A DNA stretch of 64,000 nucleotides. It comes from Caryophanales bacterium UBA5603. Its GTDB lineage: Bacteria > Bacillota_I > Bacilli_A > Izemoplasmatales > Hujiaoplasmataceae. Shown here in pieces: positions 51,849 through 61,137 of the stretch (within the stretch, counting starts at the first letter, position 1; every line of letters begins with the position of its first letter). The translations under genes were made by a program, and so were the position numbers. The stretch lies in assembly GCA_002424815.1 (NCBI GenBank), contig DILB01000017.1, positions 1 to 64,000 of the forward strand, read 5' to 3'. The notes under the pieces were generated by a model. It had not been told where the DNA came from and did not search any database. It worked only from the letters and a program-made list of their open reading frames with translations.

Positions 51849-53107
51849 AATTCCTCCTTAACAAATTGTCGGTCTTTGACGACAAGGCGACCGTTTTTAT
51901 ATACATCTTGCGTATGATTAATCCCAAAATGATAGAGAACATATTCTAGATTAGGGGCCTTTAATAATGTAATATCTGCTTGTTTACCAACCTCTAAAGT
52001 GCCTATTCGATGACTTCTCCCTAAAATAACGGCAGGATTAAGTGTTGAGGCAACTAAAACTTCTGCGGGTGAAAGTCGCATTTTATTCGCCGCAAGTTGC
52101 ATCGTAAATTGAAAATTTTCTGAAGGAGCGCTGCCAGGATTATAATCACTTGAAATGGCAACAGCGGCACCTTTATCAATCAAAGCTCTTGCATTTGCAT
52201 AGGGTTTATTTAAGTAAAATGCCGTTTGCGGTAAGAGGTTGGCAATCGTTTCTGATTGGGCTAAACGATCAATATCTTCTTCAACAATCGCTAATAAATG
52301 ATCGGCCGAAACAGCATTTAAGCGAACCGCTAATCCAGCGCCCCCTAAGGAATGGATTTCATCGGCGTGGAGTCGAACTTGAAATCCCATTTCCTTTGCG
52401 GCGATTAATATTTCTTCGGTTTCAGCGACAGAGAATACTTCATTTTCACAAAAGACATCGACGGATTCAGCTAGATGCATTTGCGCCACTGTTTTCATAT
52501 TTTCAATCACTTCAAAAATATAACTTTGGCGATTATCGCTATATTCTTTTGGAATGGCATGGGCGCCCAGATAAGTGGGTGACAATTCAATCGGATGATT
52601 GGCATTCAACGCTTTAATCACTTTCAGTTGTTTTAACTCAGTCTCTAAATTTAAACCATAGCCACTTTTCGCCTCAATCGTTGTCACACCGAGTAAAAGC
52701 ATTTCATCGAGTGACTTTTTAGCTTGGTCATAGAGTTCCTCAAAACTTGCTTGACGCGTCAAAGCAACCGTCGAATGAATACCGCCGCCACTCTTGAGAA
52801 TATCTAAATACGGCATTCCAGCCAATTTCATCGCAAATTCAGATTCTCTTGATCCACTGTGAACCAAATGGGTATGTGAATCAATGAACCCTGGAAGTGC
52901 GATGGCATTTTTACAATCGATATAAGACGTCATTGGTTCGAGATATGGCATTTGATGTCTTTCACCTATTTTGATGATCTTCCCTTGATCAATCAAGATA
53001 AAAGCATCATCCAATTTCTCGATGATGGACATTGCCTTACCTTTTAGCGCCTGATTCCCCTTCGCGGTGTAAAGGGTTTTAATATTATAAAGCATCATCT
53101 TTGCCAT
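51845..53107 (-). CDS. hutI: imidazolonepropionase
   Basis: 420 residues of the amidohydrolase superfamily. It opens imidazolone-5-propionate to N-formimino-glutamate. Metal ligands are in PGFIDSHTHLVHSGSRE (about 70-86), VRLHADEIHSLGG (about 240) and VAISSDYNPGS (Asp near 315). YLGAHAIPKEY is also a HutI motif. I start at the ATG at 53107, which has AGGAG upstream; the longer frame overlaps ftcD. Confidence 0.95.
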   Translation of the reverse strand: MAKMMLYNIKTLYTAKGNQALKGKAMSIIEKLDDAFILIDQGKIIKIGERHQMPYLEPMTSYIDCKNAIALPGFIDSHTHLVHSGSRESEFAMKLAGMPYLDILKSGGGIHSTVALTRQASFEELYDQAKKSLDEMLLLGVTTIEAKSGYGLNLETELKQLKVIKALNANHPIELSPTYLGAHAIPKEYSDNRQSYIFEVIENMKTVAQMHLAESVDVFCENEVFSVAETEEILIAAKEMGFQVRLHADEIHSLGGAGLAVRLNAVSADHLLAIVEEDIDRLAQSETIANLLPQTAFYLNKPYANARALIDKGAAVAISSDYNPGSAPSENFQFTMQLAANKMRLSPAEVLVASTLNPAVILGRSHRIGTLEVGKQADITLLKAPNLEYVLYHFGINHTQDVYKNGRLVVKDRQFVKEEL

Positions 53108-53118
53108 GAGATTTTCTC

Positions 53119-54081
53119 CTAGATCCAAGCTTCAATGATTTTTTCTTTTGAAAAATCACGAAGTTTCAAATAATGGATGGCAAACGCTGTGATTTTATCA
53201 AGATCCATCGCTTTATCAAAGGGTAAATCTTCAACCTGACGATAATATTTGATTGAATCAAGCAATGCCATTTTCGGGACAAGTCCGACAATTTCAGCGG
53301 ATTTTACGTCCCATTGGTACCGTCTTGCTTCAAAACGAACGACTTCAAAAATTCGATATATCGGATTTTTGACATAATCTAAAATATTCATCGTGACTTG
53401 CATATGTTTTTGCGCTTCTAAATAAGCAGGACCTGCTTGAATGTATTGAAATCCACCGGAAGACTGGCGAATCGCTTTAGCAATTTGAGTGGTTTGTTTT
53501 TCATTATCTGTGGGTAAATCAATGTTATATGCAACTAAAAAATCCCTCGCACCAACAGCGACTGAACCAAATGTCGGATGGGTTTTGGCAACGCCAAAAT
53601 CCGGATACCATTCAGGCTCTTTTATTTTATCAATCATGCCTTCGAATTCACCTTTACGAATCGTTGGCAAGCTGACGCGATCAGGTTTTTTCGCTGCTTT
53701 AGCATATAAAAACACGGGAATAGCAAATGATTTAGCGATGTTTTCTCCAACGATATTTGCATATTCAACACATTCATCTAAGGTAACATCTTGAATTGGA
53801 ATGAAAGGAATGACATCAACTGCGCCAATGCGAGGATGTTCACCTTTTTGATGATTCATATCAATTTCATTGATCGCAACTTGAATGAATTGATAAAGTG
53901 CGCTGATAATGCTTTGAGCTTCGCCAATCAGCGTCACAACTGTGCGGTTATAATCGGCGTCAGGTTCATAAGATATCATTTTGAAAGCCGAATTATTTTT
54001 AAAAGGTGCAACGATGCGTTCGATTTTTTCTTTGTCTCGACCTTCGGAAAAATTTGGAACGCATTCAATTATTTTTGGCAT
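53119..54081 (-). CDS. ftcD: glutamate formiminotransferase
   Basis: 320 residues matching the N- and middle domains of FTCD (the cyclodeaminase is the separate fchA here). It moves the formimino group of formiminoglutamate to THF, releasing glutamate. The ATG at 54081 has AAGGAGG upstream and gives MPKIIECVPNFSEGRD, the standard N-terminus. HPRIGAVDVIPFIPI, VGARDFLVAYNIDL and IQAGPAYLEAQKHMQVTMNI carry folate and substrate residues. It starts two bases after the hutU stop. Confidence 0.95.
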   Translation of the reverse strand: MPKIIECVPNFSEGRDKEKIERIVAPFKNNSAFKMISYEPDADYNRTVVTLIGEAQSIISALYQFIQVAINEIDMNHQKGEHPRIGAVDVIPFIPIQDVTLDECVEYANIVGENIAKSFAIPVFLYAKAAKKPDRVSLPTIRKGEFEGMIDKIKEPEWYPDFGVAKTHPTFGSVAVGARDFLVAYNIDLPTDNEKQTTQIAKAIRQSSGGFQYIQAGPAYLEAQKHMQVTMNILDYVKNPIYRIFEVVRFEARRYQWDVKSAEIVGLVPKMALLDSIKYYRQVEDLPFDKAMDLDKITAFAIHYLKLRDFSKEKIIEAWI

Positions 54082-54082
54082 T

Positions 54083-56101
54083 TTAGTGGCCTCCTTGACA
54101 ATATTTTTGGTTGACGAGGTCTTCAATCATGTCGTCTTTTGCGGCAAATGGTTCAGTGATGATGGTGTCCGGATGATTCTTTTGAAATGCGCGTGCAGCT
54201 TCGAGGGCATGCGGATTTTGCGCCCAAGCTCGACGCGACACGCCCGCCATGACATCATAAGTCATCGCTGTTTTCAATATTTCATCTGTTTCTTTTGATC
54301 CATCTAAAACCATTCCATAACCGCCATTGATGGCTTTACCAATTCCAACCCCACCCCCATTGTGAAGTGCCACAAGGCTCATCCCCCGGCTGGCATTTCC
54401 TAATGCAACTTGGGTGGCCATGTCTGCGGTCAAATTTGATCCATCTTTGATATTGGCAGTTTCTCTAAAGGGGGAATCGGTCCCCCCACAGTCATGGTGA
54501 TCCCGTCCGAGCATGATGGGACCCACCTGACCTTGACGAACCATATCATTAAACTTTAAAGCGATTTTTAAACGCCCTTCCGCATCTTGATAAAGAATTC
54601 TTGCTTTCGTACCCACCACGAGTTGATTGGTTTGAGCATTTTTAATCCAATTGTAATTGTCAAGATCTTGAAAACGACGATCTTTATCAATCTCTTCCAT
54701 CGCAGCTAAATCGGTTTTCTCTAAATCTGATTCTAACGAAGATAAACAGACCCAACGGAAAGGTCCGTAGCCATAATCAAATAAAACCGGTCCCATAATG
54801 TCTTCGACATAAGATGGCCAGATAAATCCATCAATGGAATTTTCACCATTGCGACAAACCTTTTTAATGCCTGCATCGGCTAAAGCTTTCAAAAAACTAT
54901 TGCCATAATCAAAGAAATAAGTGCCTTGATGAACTAAGGCCTCTATCGCTAAAAAATGGCGTTTCAAACCTTGATTGACTTTTATTTTAAATTGATGTGG
55001 ATCGGATTTTAAAAGTGCAGTACGTTGTTCAAAATCCAGTCCGATGGGACAATACCCACCTTCATAGACCGCATGACAACTGGTTTGATCACTTAGAAGA
55101 TCAATTTTGATGGCATGAGTGATGGCATATTCTAGTAACTCGACGACATTGCCATGGTATGCAATTGAACAAGGCTTTTTTTCGTTTATCGCTTCTTTAG
55201 CCAATAAAAAGGCACTTTCACAATCCGAAGAAACCACATCAATCCAACCTTGTTTGAAACGCGTTTGAATCCTCGAATCATCGACCTCGGCGATAATGCC
55301 AACCCCACCGGCAATTTTAACAGCTTTCCCTTGGGCGCCACTCATACCACCTAAACCGGATGAAACAAAAAGGATTCCTTTTAAATCTTCTGTTTGCGGA
55401 ATATTTAATTGAGTTCTACCCGCATTTAATAAAGTTGAATAGGTTCCATGAACAATGCCTTGCGGACCAATGTACATCCATCCTCCAGCCGTCATTTGAC
55501 CGTAGGAAGAAACCCCCATCGCCACTAATCGATTCCATTGTTCTAAATGATCAAACTCACCGATAATTAATCCGTTAGTGATGATGACTCTCGGTGATTG
55601 TTTCGAGGAAGGAAATAATCCTAAAGGATGGCCACTCATCACCACCAAAGTTTGTTCATCAGTCATGATTTGTAAATAATATTTGATTAAATGATATTGC
55701 ATCCAGTTTTGCATGACCGCCCCGGTTTCCCCATAAGTAATGAGTTCATAGGGATATAAAGCCACTTCAAAATCAAGATTATTATCAATCATGACTTGAA
55801 AGGCTTTGCCTTGCAAAGTATTCCCAGAATATTCATTAATGGGACGACCATAAATTCTATCTTTTGGCCTAAAACGATACCCATAGATACGACCTTTTGT
55901 GAACAATTCGTCTAAAAACTCACTGGCGAGGGTTTCATGCCAGGCAAGAGGAACATATCGAAGAGCATTACGTAAGGCTTGATTCGTTTCTTCTTTCGTT
56001 AAAGTAAAAGGGCGTTTAGGCGCTCTTCTTATCGTCGCATCAAACGTCGCTTTTTCAGGTAAAACAGAAAATATTTTATCGAGAGTTACGCCTTCGTTCA
56101 C
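54083..56101 (-). CDS. hutU: urocanate hydratase
   Basis: 672 residues, the longer form found in many Firmicutes and anaerobes (about 120 longer than the Pseudomonas enzyme). It adds water to urocanate with tightly bound NAD. VMSGHPLGLFPS, GWMYIGPQGIVHGTY, FVSSGLGGMSGAQGKAVKIAGGVGIIAEVD, SDQTSCH with the catalytic Cys-His region, and the C-terminal LHNGGGVGIGKAINGGYGMVLDG are visible. The start is GTG with GGGGAGG upstream. Confidence 0.95.
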   Translation of the reverse strand: MNEGVTLDKIFSVLPEKATFDATIRRAPKRPFTLTKEETNQALRNALRYVPLAWHETLASEFLDELFTKGRIYGYRFRPKDRIYGRPINEYSGNTLQGKAFQVMIDNNLDFEVALYPYELITYGETGAVMQNWMQYHLIKYYLQIMTDEQTLVVMSGHPLGLFPSSKQSPRVIITNGLIIGEFDHLEQWNRLVAMGVSSYGQMTAGGWMYIGPQGIVHGTYSTLLNAGRTQLNIPQTEDLKGILFVSSGLGGMSGAQGKAVKIAGGVGIIAEVDDSRIQTRFKQGWIDVVSSDCESAFLLAKEAINEKKPCSIAYHGNVVELLEYAITHAIKIDLLSDQTSCHAVYEGGYCPIGLDFEQRTALLKSDPHQFKIKVNQGLKRHFLAIEALVHQGTYFFDYGNSFLKALADAGIKKVCRNGENSIDGFIWPSYVEDIMGPVLFDYGYGPFRWVCLSSLESDLEKTDLAAMEEIDKDRRFQDLDNYNWIKNAQTNQLVVGTKARILYQDAEGRLKIALKFNDMVRQGQVGPIMLGRDHHDCGGTDSPFRETANIKDGSNLTADMATQVALGNASRGMSLVALHNGGGVGIGKAINGGYGMVLDGSKETDEILKTAMTYDVMAGVSRRAWAQNPHALEAARAFQKNHPDTIITEPFAAKDDMIEDLVNQKYCQGGH

Positions 56102-56104
56102 AAA

Positions 56105-57622
56105 TTATACCTCCCCAAAAACATCATGATACAAACGACCTAAACGAATCATATCTTCCATTTGATGAATGTGAGGATACATCACTTGATCATCGTTTAT
56201 ATAGGGCACTTGTTTGCGAATTGAAAGATATGCTTTTGTTGTATTTTTTCCCAATCGATCTGATCCATTACGAAGATCAATGGCTTGCGCTGCGGCAAAA
56301 AATTCCATACCAATCACTTTTTGAACATTCGAAAGAACTGTTTTTGCTTTATTTGCGGCAATCGATCCCATCGATACATGATCCTCTTGATTCGCTGAGG
56401 AAGGAATAGAATCCACGGAGGCAGGATGTGACAAAACTTTATTTTCACTCACTAAAGAAGCGGCACTATACTGCACAATCATAAAACCAGAATTCAGTCC
56501 AGAACGGTGTGTCAAAAAAGCAGGTAAACCATTTGATAAAGCGGGATTGACCAAACGTTCGATGCGTCTTTCTGATATATTCGCCAGTTCTGATAAAGCA
56601 ATCGCAAGATAATCAAAAGCTAATGCAAGGGGTTCTCCATGAAAGTTACCAGCGCTGATGGCATCGCCATCAACCGGAAATAAAATCGGATTATCGGTGA
56701 CTGCATTCATTTCTCTTACCACGATGGTTTTGATAAAGTTTAAAGTGTCGAGCACAGCTCCATGAACTTGAGGGGCACAGCGTAGAGAATAGGCATCTTG
56801 AATTCGTTTTTGACCTTGATGAGTCAAGTTTCGACTTCCTTTTAAATGGGCAAGAATATCTTTAGCCACTTGGATTTGCCCGATTTGGCCACGAACTTCA
56901 TGGACTCTTAAATCGAAAGCATCGATGATGCCTTCCAAAGCTTCTAAAGACATTGATAAAGATAAACTCGCAAGTTTTTCAAGTCGTAACGCATCATAAA
57001 GTACTAATGCCCCTTGGGAATTCATGGCTTGCGTTCCATTGATCAGTGATAAACCTTCTTTCGCTTCTAAATGCGATAAAGGTTCAATTTTAGCAAGTTT
57101 GAAGGCTTCCAGCGTTGGCATACGCCGATTTTGATAGATGACTTCGCCTAACCCGATTAACGGCAGACTCATATGCGATAGCGGTGCAAGATCTCCGGAA
57201 GCGCCTAAACTTCCTTTTTCAAAAACAACAGGGATGATATCCGCATTCAAAAGTTCCATTAACTTTTCAAGGGTCTCTAATCGGATGCCACTATGACCTT
57301 TAATCAAGGCGTTAATTCGTAGAGCCATCATCCCTCTTACCACTTCTTGAGGTAAAACTGGACCGACACCACAGGCATGGCTCATTAACAGGTTTTTTTG
57401 TAGTTGATCTGTTTCTGAGGATTTAATCCGAACATCGGATAATTTTCCAAATCCCGTATTAATACCGTAGACAGGGACTTCACCTTGGACAATCTTTTCA
57501 ACAAAAATTCGCGCCTGTAAAAGCAATTCCTGCGATTTTTGTGATATCAATACTAATTCTTTGTGTCTTGCGATTTTGACAAAATTGTCAAGGTCTAAAC
57601 TTTTTCCATCCAGTATAATCAT
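56105..57622 (-). CDS. hutH: histidine ammonia-lyase
   Basis: 505 residues, full length. It removes ammonia from histidine to give urocanate. The MIO cofactor forms from Ala-Ser-Gly in FEKGSLGASGDLAPLSHM (about residues 136-153). YGINTGFGKLS with the catalytic Tyr, SLINGTQAMNS, QDAYSLRCAPQVHGAV and NFHGEPLA also fit. It is the first gene of the hut operon. No hutP, hutG or histidine permease gene was seen here. Confidence 0.96.
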   Translation of the reverse strand: MIILDGKSLDLDNFVKIARHKELVLISQKSQELLLQARIFVEKIVQGEVPVYGINTGFGKLSDVRIKSSETDQLQKNLLMSHACGVGPVLPQEVVRGMMALRINALIKGHSGIRLETLEKLMELLNADIIPVVFEKGSLGASGDLAPLSHMSLPLIGLGEVIYQNRRMPTLEAFKLAKIEPLSHLEAKEGLSLINGTQAMNSQGALVLYDALRLEKLASLSLSMSLEALEGIIDAFDLRVHEVRGQIGQIQVAKDILAHLKGSRNLTHQGQKRIQDAYSLRCAPQVHGAVLDTLNFIKTIVVREMNAVTDNPILFPVDGDAISAGNFHGEPLALAFDYLAIALSELANISERRIERLVNPALSNGLPAFLTHRSGLNSGFMIVQYSAASLVSENKVLSHPASVDSIPSSANQEDHVSMGSIAANKAKTVLSNVQKVIGMEFFAAAQAIDLRNGSDRLGKNTTKAYLSIRKQVPYINDDQVMYPHIHQMEDMIRLGRLYHDVFGEV

Positions 57623-57669
57623 TTTTTACCCCTATTTGTGTCTTCTCTGGTCTATGATGAGAAAACGAA

Positions 57670-57720
57670 TGTTTACGCTTACATCATTGATATCATATCA
57701 TCAATTGCCCTTTTTAACAA
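57670..57720 (-). promoter_or_regulatory. hut operon promoter with cre-like operator
   Basis: On the minus strand, TTGTTA (57715-57720), 17-base spacer, TATGAT (57692-57697). After 8 bases comes TGTAAGCGTAAACA (57670-57683), one mismatch from the cre consensus and sharing GATGTAAGCGT with the tdh operator. Confidence 0.7.
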
Positions 57721-57743
57721 CCCTTTAAGAGCGTCTTAAGATG

Positions 57744-57779
57744 AAAAAGACGTCGAATCATTTTCAATGAAAGACGTCT
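57744..57779 (-). terminator. terminator after the GNAT gene
   Basis: AGACGTC/GACGTCT arms with an 18-base loop, followed on the minus strand by five T. Confidence 0.65.
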
Positions 57780-57799
57780 CAATTAATTTTTTAGATGGT

Positions 57800-58501
57800 T
57801 TAATCTCTATATATTTCGAAAACAGATACAGCTTCGACAAAGCCGATGCTTAATGCCGCTTTATAAGCCGCATGATTCATCAATTTTCCGCGAGCCATGG
57901 GAATGCGATTAACTTGAAAAGCCCGATTAACTAACAAACCAAACAATAATTTTCCTAACCCAATCGATCGGAACCGCGGATGAATCAATAAATGAAGATC
58001 AGCCAAATCTTGTTCGATGAACCATAATGAACCCACAGCTAATAAATCCTTCTGATGATAAATTCCTAAAACGATATCATCGTCTAACCCAACTTGTGAT
58101 TGTTCAATTTCTTCATAAGAACAACTGGCCTTGAGTTTGCCTAAATCCATCTTTTTTTCGATGGTTAAGAGTTCGACTTTCAATCCTTGAATGGGGGGTA
58201 ATGAGACGCTTTCTGGTTGAAACAGCACAAAGTTTTGATCTTCTCTCCAATTTGTATTCACACCTAAAAACGCTTCGACAACCACTTTGTTCGAATACTC
58301 TAAAGTCAATTCCGGATTAGTTAAGGGTTTGATAGAAGGGTCATATTTAACAACTAAATAATGGTTGGACCGAATCAAAGTCATCGGATGAGATGCGGTC
58401 AATTGTGGATCTTCCATGAATTCAATGTGACTTTGAAAAAGAACGCCGGTCATTTCAAAAAAGCGTTTGATAAATTGTAGTTTTTTAATCGGTTGGTCCA
58501 T
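57800..58501 (-). CDS. GNAT-family acetyltransferase
   Basis: 233 residues. The acetyl-CoA motif is HLLIHPRFRSIGLGKLLFGLLVNRA at about residues 175-199 (R-x-x-G-x-G/A core). The first 110 residues form a less conserved domain. The substrate is unknown. It may be co-transcribed with the DUF1295, TraX-like and mutY genes upstream, from which it is 8 bases apart. Confidence 0.8.
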   Translation of the reverse strand: MDQPIKKLQFIKRFFEMTGVLFQSHIEFMEDPQLTASHPMTLIRSNHYLVVKYDPSIKPLTNPELTLEYSNKVVVEAFLGVNTNWREDQNFVLFQPESVSLPPIQGLKVELLTIEKKMDLGKLKASCSYEEIEQSQVGLDDDIVLGIYHQKDLLAVGSLWFIEQDLADLHLLIHPRFRSIGLGKLLFGLLVNRAFQVNRIPMARGKLMNHAAYKAALSIGFVEAVSVFEIYRD

Positions 58502-58509
58502 AAAACCTC

Positions 58510-59379
58510 CTAAGGTCGAGATTTTTTAATAGGAAGTAACATGCGGGTTCTCGCTTTATAATCATCAAATCCGATTTTATTCATCGCTAAACGTTTTTCA
58601 GCCATAGGAATGCTAATCACAAAAAACATCATCGTGTTTGCCAAAGCACCCACTCCAAAATACCACTTAGAAGGATCGATGGAAAGCATCATCAGATAAA
58701 TTCCCCACCACATCATTATTTCTCCTAAATAATTCGGATGCCGCGAATATTTCCACAATCCAGTTTCGATAAATCCGGATTTATCGCGCGGACGCTTGCG
58801 ATACCTTTGCATTTGAATATCCGCCACTAATTGCAAAGAAGCCGCAATGATTGAAATGAAGAAACCGATCAACGTTAATCCATTAAAACCGCCTGTTTCA
58901 AAAAAGACAATGGCAGGGAGAACGGCAAAATAGACGATGACGGTCGGAAATAAGTTGATGCCAAGCAAGCTTATAATCGGATAAAATTTCTTGGTTTTTT
59001 CTTTCAACATGTCATAACGCCAATCTTGATATTCCAACGAATCAAAAGTGTAAGCCCAATTAGCCGTCAAACGGATGCCCCAATACATCAGTGCCACAAG
59101 CATTAAAATAATGCCTAAATTAAATACTTGAAAACGTGTTAACAACAATAAGACGATGACTAAGGGTTGAACGCTCCAATAAGGATCATAAACAGAGGTA
59201 TTCTTCACAAATATGCCAGTGAAATATACGAAAAGTGTTGCGACAACATCAGCGATAAAAATCGCTAAAAATAAATGGGTACGCTCAATAAAAATCCGGA
59301 AGGTGAATAATCCTAAAAGGATTGCTAAAACATAAATAATCGCAATAATCGCAAAGCCAAACCATCGATTTTTTTTCAT
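58510..59379 (-). CDS. DUF1295 / isoprenylcysteine methyltransferase-like membrane protein
   Basis: 289 residues with about seven membrane segments. The C-terminal motif RDKSGFIETGLWKYSRHPNYLGEIMMWWGIYLM is the hallmark of DUF1295 proteins, related to steroid 5-alpha-reductases and Ste14-type methyltransferases. KRPRDKSGF and RHPNY bind cofactor in relatives. The substrate is unknown. It is 10 bases downstream of the TraX-like gene. Confidence 0.88.
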   Translation of the reverse strand: MKKNRWFGFAIIAIIYVLAILLGLFTFRIFIERTHLFLAIFIADVVATLFVYFTGIFVKNTSVYDPYWSVQPLVIVLLLLTRFQVFNLGIILMLVALMYWGIRLTANWAYTFDSLEYQDWRYDMLKEKTKKFYPIISLLGINLFPTVIVYFAVLPAIVFFETGGFNGLTLIGFFISIIAASLQLVADIQMQRYRKRPRDKSGFIETGLWKYSRHPNYLGEIMMWWGIYLMMLSIDPSKWYFGVGALANTMMFFVISIPMAEKRLAMNKIGFDDYKARTRMLLPIKKSRP

Positions 59380-59389
59380 GAATATCTCC

Positions 59390-60079
59390 TCAACGTGTCA
59401 TAAAAAATTGAATAATGAATAAAACTAATAAATGCGCGGGATAATAAATATAAAAGAACCATTTATTATACGTTCCTCTAGTCCCGTTATACAAGAATAA
59501 CGGGATGAAGCTCAGAAGCGAAAACCATTGGATATACATATAGCGTGCATATTCTCCGAGGCCAATCCATAATAAAACAGGCCAATCAATAAAGAATATA
59601 CTTAATAAAATAAAGGTTGAAATTTGTTCGACTCGATGCGAAATTAAACCGAAGATCAAGATAATCATAATTCCATAAATCCCGTAAGATGTATGAAGTA
59701 ATTCCGGAAGAATTAATAAAGGTATAATCAACAATTTGAGATACCATTTTTGTTGCTTTAATAAAATTAAGATACTTAAACCGATCACCAGGGGTATAAA
59801 AACATTGGTTGTTAGTAAATACGAGGTTCCCTCAATAAAATAAAACCCAAGAAGACCCAGTTCGATGACTAAAGCCGCCACAGCCAATCGCATCCAATAG
59901 CGGGAAAGGTGTGAGGTTTTATGAAATCCTTCGGCGATCATAAAAGCAAACAGCGGATAAGCAATGCGCCCGATTGAACGTAAAATTAAGTAAAGTGGTC
60001 CTTCAGGGACGAGGTAAAAACCGATATGATCAAAAGTCATCGTAATAATCGCAATCCACTTCAATACTTTTCCATTCAT
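59390..60079 (-). CDS. TraX family membrane protein
   Basis: 229 residues with about eight membrane segments. The N-terminal LKWIAIITMTFDHIGFYLV, then RSIGRIAYPLFAFMIAEGFHKTSHLSRYWMRLA, and the C-terminal WFFYIYYPAHLLVLFII match TraX-family proteins (acyltransferase-like; the F-plasmid member acetylates pilin). Chromosomal copies are common and of unknown target. There is no conjugation gene nearby. It overlaps mutY by 4 bases. Confidence 0.9.
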   Translation of the reverse strand: MNGKVLKWIAIITMTFDHIGFYLVPEGPLYLILRSIGRIAYPLFAFMIAEGFHKTSHLSRYWMRLAVAALVIELGLLGFYFIEGTSYLLTTNVFIPLVIGLSILILLKQQKWYLKLLIIPLLILPELLHTSYGIYGIMIILIFGLISHRVEQISTFILLSIFFIDWPVLLWIGLGEYARYMYIQWFSLLSFIPLFLYNGTRGTYNKWFFYIYYPAHLLVLFIIQFFMTR

Positions 60080-61110
60080 AAAGGATTCTCCAAATAGGGT
60101 TTAAATAAAGAAGATAAAGTATAAGTATCATTGAGTTCTTTTTCAGAAGCATAAATCATCCCTAAAGGGGGAATTTCTGGTAAGACTGCTTTAAGAGAAT
60201 AAGCATAAATGTGCCATTCAATATGCGTGAAAAGATGTTTGAAATCACGAATTTTCTGGATTTTATTAATTGAATATCCCATCTTTTCAAAATGATGAAT
60301 CAATGCTTCTTCTGTATATCGACCTTCCAATAAAGGAAACTCCCAAAGACCCGCCAAAAGCCCTTTTGACGGTCTTTTTTGAATGACAAATTTAAACTGA
60401 TCATGCAGGACAACCAATGTCTTTTCTTCAATTTTTCGTTTTGATTTTAGTTTTTTTTGCGGAATTTCCGCTGTCAATTCATTGATTTTTGCAACACAGT
60501 GAGCTTTTAGTGGGCATTCATCACAAAGGGGGATAGCCACAGGCAAACAGATACGTGCGCCGATTTCCATCAACGATTGATTAAAGTCACCGATGCGTTG
60601 TTTCGGTAGATAGTTCATCATCGCTTTACTCAATGTTTCTTTTTCAATATTGAGTCCTAAGTATCTGGAAATCACCCGATGAACATTACCATCAACCGCT
60701 CCGACGCTTTGTTCAAAGGCAATCGATGCAATAGCCCCAGCGGTATACTCACCAATTCCGTTTAATTTCATCAAACCTTGAGCGGTAGACGGAAACTGCC
60801 CTTGAAGTTCAAAAACGATTATTTTAGCCGTTTGATGTAAATGTTTAACACGAGCGTAATACCCAAGACCTTCCCAAAGTTTCATGACTTCATCTAATTT
60901 TGCCAAAGCTAAAGCTTCAACATTTGGGAATTTATTCATGAAACGTTCATAATAAGGAATCACGGTTTTAACTTGGGTTTGTTGAAGCATGATTTCAGAA
61001 ACCCAAATACGATAAGGATCTTTATTTTCGCGCCATGGCAGCACACGAGCATGCGTATCATAATAATCCAATAAGGCAGTATGTAAGTATTCAAGGTTGT
61101 CTGTTTTCAT
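60076..61110 (-). CDS. mutY: A/G-specific adenine glycosylase
   Basis: 344 residues. It removes adenine paired with 8-oxoguanine. The catalytic Glu is in IWVSEIMLQQTQV (near residue 36) and the Asp in VGAVDGNVHRVISRYLGL after the helix-hairpin-helix LNGIGEYTAGAIASIAF. The iron-sulfur cysteines are CLPVAIPLCDECPLKAHC, spaced 7-2-5 rather than the usual 6-2-5. A NUDIX-like C-terminal domain follows (KRPSKGLLAGLWEFPLLEG). The ATG overlaps nothing upstream. Confidence 0.94.
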   Translation of the reverse strand: MKTDNLEYLHTALLDYYDTHARVLPWRENKDPYRIWVSEIMLQQTQVKTVIPYYERFMNKFPNVEALALAKLDEVMKLWEGLGYYARVKHLHQTAKIIVFELQGQFPSTAQGLMKLNGIGEYTAGAIASIAFEQSVGAVDGNVHRVISRYLGLNIEKETLSKAMMNYLPKQRIGDFNQSLMEIGARICLPVAIPLCDECPLKAHCVAKINELTAEIPQKKLKSKRKIEEKTLVVLHDQFKFVIQKRPSKGLLAGLWEFPLLEGRYTEEALIHHFEKMGYSINKIQKIRDFKHLFTHIEWHIYAYSLKAVLPEIPPLGMIYASEKELNDTYTLSSLFKPYLENPL

Positions 61111-61137
61111 ACGGAACTCCTTAAAAAAACTTTTATA

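Noticed and set aside
59390..60079. TraX as sign of a conjugative element
   Set aside because: No relaxase, coupling protein or other tra gene is present; chromosomal TraX-family proteins are common.
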